A DNA stretch of 64,000 nucleotides from Nakamurella antarctica (GTDB lineage Bacteria; Actinomycetota; Actinomycetes; Mycobacteriales; Nakamurellaceae): contig NZ_CP034170.1 in the NCBI RefSeq assembly GCF_003860405.1, forward strand, positions 1,860,001-1,924,000. Direction: 5' to 3'. The translations under genes were made by a program, and so were the position numbers. This document shows positions 59,491 to 64,000 of the stretch, piece by piece (the first letter of the stretch is position 1; every line of letters starts with the position of its first letter). The notes below the pieces were generated by a model. It did no database searches and was not told where the DNA came from. It was given only the letters and a program-made list of their open reading frames with translations.

Positions 59491-60312
59491 TCAGCCAGCC
59501 AACTTCGACCGCAGTGCCGTCAAACGACCGGCGACACTGCCATCAATTACCTCATCGCCCACACGCACGACCAACCCGCCCTGAATCTGCGGATCAACCA
59601 CGACATGGGCAGCTACCGGTCGGCCGTAAACCCTGACCAGGCCCGCGGTCAATCGATTGCGCTGCTCCAGGTTGAGTTCCACTGCGCTGGTAACAACAGC
59701 CACCAATTTGTCCTTGCGAGCGGCGGCTTGGGTAACCAACTCGCCGATCCCAGAATTGAACGACCGGCCACGCGGGTCCCGAGCAAGCTCGGTCAGCAGA
59801 GCCACCGATAAGGGATGAGCCTTGCCCTCGAGCAGCCGCGCCACCAATGCTGCTCGATCTGCTGGCTGCGCCAGCGGGTCGTCGAGGACTGCGCTCAGAT
59901 TCGGACTGGCATCGACGATGCGTCCGAATCTGAATATTTCGTCCTCGATAGCGTCCAATTCTCCTGAGCGCTCTGCGCGTAGGAAAAGGGCGATTCGACC
60001 GAGCTGATACAGAGCTTCGGCCAAGTCGCCGCCTGTGGACCACTCGCTTCGTGCCACGACGTCAAGAACCTTGGCCGCAGCCGAGCCGACCTTGCCACCG
60101 AACAATTGGGCAACTATCCCCGATTTTGCATCGGCCGCCGTCGTGTTGTCGGACAAGGTCCGCCGCAGCGACGGCGCTTTTGACAATGCTCCAGCTACTG
60201 CTGAAAGGTCCTGGCCAAGAGCGCCCAGCCCGGTGTCATCCAGCGTCGCTGCATTGGACAACAGAGCATCCGATGCTTTGCTCAGGGATTGGCGGGAAGC
60301 GAGGTGGCGCAT
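59491..60312 (-). CDS. atpH: ATP synthase delta subunit
   Basis: A 273-residue peripheral-stalk subunit with the delta (OSCP) pattern RYALRALAE-like N-terminal helices and the C-terminal VTSAVELNLEQRNRLTAGLVRVYGRPVAAHVVVDPQIQGGLVVRVGDEVIDGSVAGRL. It is longer than the E. coli delta (177 residues), as in other Actinobacteria, but not fused to a b-type domain as in Mycobacterium. The start overlaps the atpF stop by one base (TGATG at 60310-60314). Confidence 0.93.
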   Translation of the reverse strand: MRHLASRQSLSKASDALLSNAATLDDTGLGALGQDLSAVAGALSKAPSLRRTLSDNTTAADAKSGIVAQLFGGKVGSAAAKVLDVVARSEWSTGGDLAEALYQLGRIALFLRAERSGELDAIEDEIFRFGRIVDASPNLSAVLDDPLAQPADRAALVARLLEGKAHPLSVALLTELARDPRGRSFNSGIGELVTQAAARKDKLVAVVTSAVELNLEQRNRLTAGLVRVYGRPVAAHVVVDPQIQGGLVVRVGDEVIDGSVAGRLTALRSKLAG

Positions 60313-60845
60313 CAGCTTTCCAGCTCCGCGAGGAAACGCTCGACTGTTCGCTGTTGACGCGCTTCGTCTGTGAGCGACTCCCCCACTACTTTGCTAGCGA
60401 GGTCCACTGACATCCGCCCAAGATCAGAGCGGAGTTCCGCAATAATCGTGGCGCGCTGGGCGGCAAGCTGCGAGCGACCCGAGGCGGCAATCCGCTCTGT
60501 TTCGGCATGTGCCTGAGCAAGTAGATCCTCGCGGATGGAGTGAGCCGACACGCGGGCTTCCTCGCGGATTTTCGCTGCTTCTTCACGAGCCCCCGCGAGC
60601 TGCCGCTGGTACTCCTCCAAAGCTGCACGAGCTTCCTTCTGCGCGGCCTGCGCCTCTTCGATGCCACCCTCGATTGCTTTCGTTCTTGCTGCATAGGCCT
60701 TCTCGAACTGAGGCCACGCCAGTTTGCTAAGAACGAAAACGAGAATCGCAAAGCACACAAGCCCGATGATGATTTCACCGATGGGCAGACCGAGGACCTG
60801 AGTCTCGCCTTCTGCTGCTTCGTTGACTAAAGCCAGGTTAACCAT
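60312..60845 (-). CDS. atpF: ATP synthase F0 b subunit
   Basis: The 177-residue subunit has a membrane segment near residues 25-45 (GEIIIGLVCFAILVFVLSKL) and a long charged helix (RTKAIEGGIEEAQAAQKEAR) that forms the peripheral stalk. Ends in LTDEARQQRTVERFLAELES, contacting delta. It is the only b-type gene here. It is co-translated with atpH. Confidence 0.94.
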   Translation of the reverse strand: MVNLALVNEAAEGETQVLGLPIGEIIIGLVCFAILVFVLSKLAWPQFEKAYAARTKAIEGGIEEAQAAQKEARAALEEYQRQLAGAREEAAKIREEARVSAHSIREDLLAQAHAETERIAASGRSQLAAQRATIIAELRSDLGRMSVDLASKVVGESLTDEARQQRTVERFLAELES

Positions 60846-60897
60846 TGGCGATCACACTCCTTCACTCATGGTGACGCGGACGGACGAACTGCCCGGA

Positions 60898-61143
60898 TCA
60901 GCTGGTGGGGAGAATGAACGGGACGACGAAGCCCAGAAGTGCCAGAGCCTCCGATACCGCGAAGCCAAGGAAGGCGTACGTACGCGTGAGTCCAGCGGAT
61001 TCCGGTTGGCGAGCTGTGGAGGTGATGTAGGAAGCCCACACGATACCTACACCGATGCCGGGGCCGATCGCTGCAAGACCGTAGCCGATGGAACCGAGGT
61101 TACCGATGATTTGGACATCGGCGAGATTGGAAACGACGGACAT
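60898..61143 (-). CDS. atpE: ATP synthase F0 c subunit
   Basis: The 81-residue proteolipid forms the c-ring. Two helices flank the polar loop: GYGLAAIGPGIGVGIVW (first helix, with GxGxGxG-like motif), ARQPESAG loop, FLGFAVSEALALLGFVVPF with the proton-binding Glu in the second helix. ATG 61143 fits; the open frame to 61218 is longer by 25 residues. This is the target site of bedaquiline-type drugs in mycobacteria; drug response is not deduced here. Confidence 0.95.
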   Translation of the reverse strand: MSVVSNLADVQIIGNLGSIGYGLAAIGPGIGVGIVWASYITSTARQPESAGLTRTYAFLGFAVSEALALLGFVVPFILPTS

Positions 61144-61278
61144 TGGAGTCTTTCTCCCTTTCGGTGGGACACATCTGAATCGCTGGTCTCGCCGGTGCGA
61201 ACCAGGTAAAACTGGCAAAATACGGTAAAAAATCCGTGTGCTCGTTGGTCAGCTCTGCGTCTGGCCGATGAACAAGAT

Positions 61279-62088
61279 TTAGTGCGAGTCCGCCAAGGAG
61301 GACTCGAGGTAGATAGCAGCTAAAAGAGTGAACACGTAGGCCTGGAGAGCGCACACCATGAGCTCGAAGAACACCAAACCAACGCTGGCGATGCCGGGGA
61401 GAACGAAGAGTGCGTATCCAGCGCCACCGGATTCAAGCTGGTAGAGCACGCCGGTGGCAGCCACCACGACCAGCATATGGCCGGCAAACATGTTGGCGAA
61501 CAGACGCACCGACAACGTGAACGGACGCAAGATGATGTTTGAAAGAAATTCAATGGGAATCAACAGGATGTGCATCGCCACGGGAACCCCAGGGATCACA
61601 CAGGACAACTTGAGGTATCCCAAGAGGCCGTGCTTCTTGATGCCTACGTAGTTATAAATCACCCAGATGATGGCAGCAAGGAGAACCGGGATCGCGAAGT
61701 GCGAGGTCACGGGCAGCTGGGCGAGTGGGACTAATTCCCACAAGTTCATTACCAGTACGAAAACAAACAGTGATGCCAAGAAGCCGGCCCACTTTTTACC
61801 GTGCTGGCCCAGAACTTCGATGGCAATTCCGTTGCGGACGAATCCATAAATGGATTCTCCAGTGAACTGAAATTTGCTGGGTAATATTGCCGCCCGGCGT
61901 GCAGACGCGACGAAGAAGGCAATGATCAAAGCGGTTCCCAATACCAAAAGAACCATTGCTTTGACGGAGGCGATGACGGTGCCGTCACCAATCTTGTCGA
62001 AGAAAAACGAGTGCTCGACACTAGGAGTCGTGAACTTTTCGTCTCCCTCGGCAAGGAATTGTCCGACGACGGTCAGGCTCAAGGACAC
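61279..62088 (-). CDS. atpB: ATP synthase F0 a subunit
   Basis: The 269-residue multi-span subunit forms the proton half-channels. Landmarks: GQHGKKWAGFLASLFVFVLVMNLWELVP, the essential Arg in LRPFTLSVRLFANMFAGHML and the final LQAYVFTLLAAIYLESS. Start is GTG 62088. It is separated from the AtpZ-like gene by about 110 bp. Confidence 0.95.
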   Translation of the reverse strand: MSLSLTVVGQFLAEGDEKFTTPSVEHSFFFDKIGDGTVIASVKAMVLLVLGTALIIAFFVASARRAAILPSKFQFTGESIYGFVRNGIAIEVLGQHGKKWAGFLASLFVFVLVMNLWELVPLAQLPVTSHFAIPVLLAAIIWVIYNYVGIKKHGLLGYLKLSCVIPGVPVAMHILLIPIEFLSNIILRPFTLSVRLFANMFAGHMLVVVAATGVLYQLESGGAGYALFVLPGIASVGLVFFELMVCALQAYVFTLLAAIYLESSLADSH

Positions 62089-62199
62089 TCGATCTCCCCG
62101 GGGTACTGGCCGGTGCGGCCTGTGGTGGTCGGTAGGTGGTGGTGCGTCTATGGAGGTCTGTCTGTGGTGCTGTCAGCAAATCACGCCTGCGCGTCAGTT

Positions 62200-62547
62200 C
62201 TACGCTGAATCTCTCTGAACCGAGGTAGTCGAACTTTCGCTGTTAGCCACGTTCTTTCTGGCCAGCTGCGCGTACCTCCATGCACCCGGATCAGTGAGTG
62301 AAGTCTTCGTCGGTGCTTGTGAGTCATTTAGCTCTGGCGCTTTGCCGAACCTGGCGACTACTGCGTAAATCCCCAGACACATCCCGGCGATCAGACCCAC
62401 CGGCGCCAGAAACGATGTTCCCAGCAGACGATCTCCGAGCCATCCCAGGAAACCCCAGATCAGGAAACCGCCGATCAAGGTTGTCATGACGGCCCAGCCA
62501 TCGCTGTTGCCGCTACGAGGCGAAACAACTTTGGTTCGTGTCTTCAT
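62200..62547 (-). CDS. AtpZ/AtpI family protein
   Basis: A 115-residue protein with two membrane segments (WAVMTTLIGGFLIWGFLGWLGDRLLG and VGLIAGMCLGIYAVVARFG) joined by a short loop; GWLGD is the AtpZ-like motif. AtpZ/AtpI proteins assist c-ring assembly and may carry magnesium. The polar tail of about 50 residues is variable. It lies between the atpI-type gene and atpB. Confidence 0.82.
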   Translation of the reverse strand: MKTRTKVVSPRSGNSDGWAVMTTLIGGFLIWGFLGWLGDRLLGTSFLAPVGLIAGMCLGIYAVVARFGKAPELNDSQAPTKTSLTDPGAWRYAQLARKNVANSESSTTSVQRDSA

Positions 62548-62580
62548 GGCTTAGGAATCGTATCAGTAACCATCGGGTAA

Positions 62581-62595
62581 ACCCGCACCGCGGGT
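62581..62595. other. Hairpin ACCCGC/GCGGGT upstream of the AtpZ-like gene
   Basis: A 6-bp stem with 3-base loop lies 34-48 bp before the AtpZ-like start on the transcribed strand. It could be a transcript terminator for the upstream gene or a leader element. There is only a short T tract. Confidence 0.35.
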
Positions 62596-62660
62596 AGCAG
62601 GTTTCTCTCTTGGCCCGAACGTGTCAGCTAGGTGGATTCCTAGCCGCCACAACACATCTG

Positions 62661-62676
62661 ACTCCTGAACAGGAGT
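62661..62676. other. 16-bp dyad ACTCCTG-AA-CAGGAGT before atpI stop
   Basis: A perfect inverted repeat (7-bp arms, 2-base centre) lies just after the stop of the atpI-type gene. The tight centre suits an operator-like protein site better than an RNA hairpin. Confidence 0.4.
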
Positions 62677-62686
62677 TGATACGGTG

Positions 62687-63172
62687 TCATTTCGGATCAA
62701 CATAGAAGATCTTGGTGGTCCAAATGTAGCGCATGTGCGCGCCCAGCCAGACGAAGACCCCCAAGCCCACAGTGCCAGCCATCCAGCGCGTGTCCACGAA
62801 TCCGTCGCGCGGCATCACCGTCAGCACTACGCCAAGTGCGACGATCTTAATGACGTACGTAGCCAGAGCAGCCGGCATCACTAACTTCAGGCTCTTCGCA
62901 CCCAATTTTGCGATCACGACTGTTGAGGCGGTGAAAAATAACCCAACGATGAGCGCGCCGATCAGCGCGCCGGTTGCCGCTCCGGCTCCGCACACCGCAC
63001 CCGCGACGCTGATCACCACCACTCCGAAGGCACCCAGGGCGATCCAGCACACCCGAAGATGACCAAGGGACCACACCCCACCGGATCGGCTGCGCGCCGC
63101 CGCACGCTCGACTGCACGAAGATCCAGAGCGGGAGGGCCAGGCTTTTTTGTCTCTTCGTTATCTTCAAACAT
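62687..63172 (-). CDS. atpI: ATP synthase protein I-like membrane protein
   Basis: A 161-residue protein from ATG 63172 (MFEDNEETKK): a basic cytoplasmic N-terminus followed by four predicted membrane segments (ALGAFGVVVISVAGAVCG, ALIGALIVGLFFTAST, VMPAALATYVIKIVALGVVL, TVGLGVFVWLGAHM), the plan of the AtpI-like proteins preceding atpB in mycobacteria. Its start overlaps the wecA stop by 8 bp. Probable c-ring assembly helper; not proven. Confidence 0.82.
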   Translation of the reverse strand: MFEDNEETKKPGPPALDLRAVERAAARSRSGGVWSLGHLRVCWIALGAFGVVVISVAGAVCGAGAATGALIGALIVGLFFTASTVVIAKLGAKSLKLVMPAALATYVIKIVALGVVLTVMPRDGFVDTRWMAGTVGLGVFVWLGAHMRYIWTTKIFYVDPK

Positions 63173-64000
63173 CTGTGCCTTCTGCCTTTGTCCTGCTGGG
63201 TGATGATCGCTTCTGCAGGTTGATGGAACCACCCAGGGCTCGCGCGTCCGCTTCCAGCCGCTCGCGACGCTGCTTACGGGACTGGGCCCGCAGCAACGGC
63301 TGTACGGACACCACGAGCGCCAGCGCCACCGATGCCAGCCACCAATAAATCATGTCCTGCCATCTGGCAACCAACGCCAAGGACACCGCTCCCCCAGCCA
63401 CGACGAGCGCCCACAAATAGAAAATAAGAACGGCCTGCCTGTGTGAATGGCCGATGGCCAGCATGCGGTGGTGCAGGTGCCGCTTGTCGGCTGTGAGAGG
63501 GCTTTTGCCAGCCATAGTTCTTCGAATAACGGCGAGGAGAAAATCGAGCACCGGGATGAACACCACTGCCAAGGCAACAATGAGAGGGGCCAACAGAGCG
63601 ATGTTGGTGCGGAGCCCAAAGAGCGAAGGGTCGACTTTGAAAGATGCACTGCTGATCGCCGCTGCCATCAGCAAGCCAATGAACATAGCTCCCGAGTCAC
63701 CCATGAATATCTTCGCCGGGAAGAAGTTATGCGGCAGGAAGCCAATGCAGGCACCCGCCAGGGCCGCCGCCATCAGAGGTGGTGGGGCTGCCGACGCCGC
63801 AGTAGATGTCGTGTACTGATGCACGGAGAAGATAAAGGTTGCTGCCGCGGAGATGAGCGCGACACCGGCCAGCAGACCATCGAGGCCATCAATAAAGTTC
63901 ATCGCGTTGATCAGCAGCACCGTCAGAAGTACGGTAATGATCACCTGCTCATTTCGCCCGAAAACGAGCGTCGTTGGCCCATCTTCCGCTGAACCCGGGA
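63165..64000 (-). CDS. wecA: WecA-like undecaprenyl/decaprenyl-phosphate sugar-1-phosphate transferase (5' end outside window)
   Basis: The visible 277 codons are the C-terminal part of a polyprenyl-phosphate GlcNAc-1-phosphate transferase: TVLLINAMNFIDGLDGLLAG, the FMGDSGAMF motif and DKRHLHHRMLAIGHSHRQ, with at least six membrane segments. In mycobacteria WecA starts arabinogalactan linker-unit synthesis. The frame continues in-frame to the window's end (VFGRNEQVIIT upstream of the GTG at 63944), so the start is missing. It is coupled to atpI. Confidence 0.93.
   Translation of the reverse strand, partial: PGSAEDGPTTLVFGRNEQVIITVLLTVLLINAMNFIDGLDGLLAGVALISAAATFIFSVHQYTTSTAASAAPPPLMAAALAGACIGFLPHNFFPAKIFMGDSGAMFIGLLMAAAISSASFKVDPSLFGLRTNIALLAPLIVALAVVFIPVLDFLLAVIRRTMAGKSPLTADKRHLHHRMLAIGHSHRQAVLIFYLWALVVAGGAVSLALVARWQDMIYWWLASVALALVVSVQPLLRAQSRKQRRERLEADARALGGSINLQKRSSPSRTKAEGTDV

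Overview
The window reads as a chromosomal segment of a high-G+C, mycothiol-producing actinomycete of the order Mycobacteriales (Mycobacterium/Rhodococcus/Corynebacterium relatives). The evidence is a mycothione reductase, AdnAB helicase-nuclease, NucS, the sigE-rseA-htrA-tatB cluster, GlgM-type glycosyltransferase, MoeZ, a MurA with Asp in place of the catalytic Cys, and an EspC-like/DUF1023 type VII secretion pair. The F0 b subunit and the delta subunit are separate genes, whereas Mycobacterium proper has a b-delta fusion, so a non-Mycobacterium genus is more likely. Genus and species cannot be read from the sequence alone. I saw no rRNA, tRNA, IS element, prophage or CRISPR array.

Layout. 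0-4.5 kb (+): end of a MinD/ParA-like ATPase, a Pro/Ala-rich membrane protein, yaaA, a PEBP-family protein and mtr. 4.5-12.4 kb (-): map, a penicillin-binding lipoprotein broken by a frameshift, a DUF4081-GNAT protein, ispG, the rip1-type site-2 protease and dxr; two MEP isoprenoid genes (dxr, ispG) flank the protease. 12.6-21.6 kb: DUF2631, rlmN, a MiaE-like ferritin-fold protein, a DEAD-box helicase, an alpha/beta hydrolase, an Asp/Glu racemase, a PHP phosphoesterase and corA, whose last codons are the first unit of a 37-bp tandem repeat. 21.7-34.4 kb: a frameshifted stress-type membrane protein, mrp, the envelope-stress cluster tatB-htrA-rseA-sigE, an O-methyltransferase, a VanY-like lipoprotein, glgC and glgM (divergent), small conserved proteins and folP2. 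34.5-52.4 kb: adnB-adnA, an alkyltransferase-like protein (PWHR), DUF4192, a TIGR02569-like kinase-fold protein, moeZ, a DUF3152 protease, a hydrolase, the type VII pair, a TetR regulator with DUF3107, nucS and a sucrase/ferredoxin-like protein. 52.4-64 kb: murA, a cobalamin adenosyltransferase, DUF2550 and the complete ATP synthase operon (atpIZBEFHAGDC), ending in a wecA gene cut by the window edge.

Themes. DNA repair is well represented (adnAB, the alkyltransferase-like protein, nucS). Envelope genes recur (PBP, murA, wecA, VanY-like, the rip1 protease, SigE regulon). The order resembles several Mycobacterium tuberculosis synteny blocks joined together; this is from memory of that genome, not from an alignment.

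Most notable observations: two genes carry the same lesion, one G missing from a G run, which suggests a consensus or assembly error; a 27-bp element with two same-strand DnaA-box-like TCCACA cores 18 bp apart occurs upstream of both DUF4192 and the type VII pair; a 37-bp repeat copies the corA 3' end four times; and a strong two-tier stem-loop lies between atpD and atpC.
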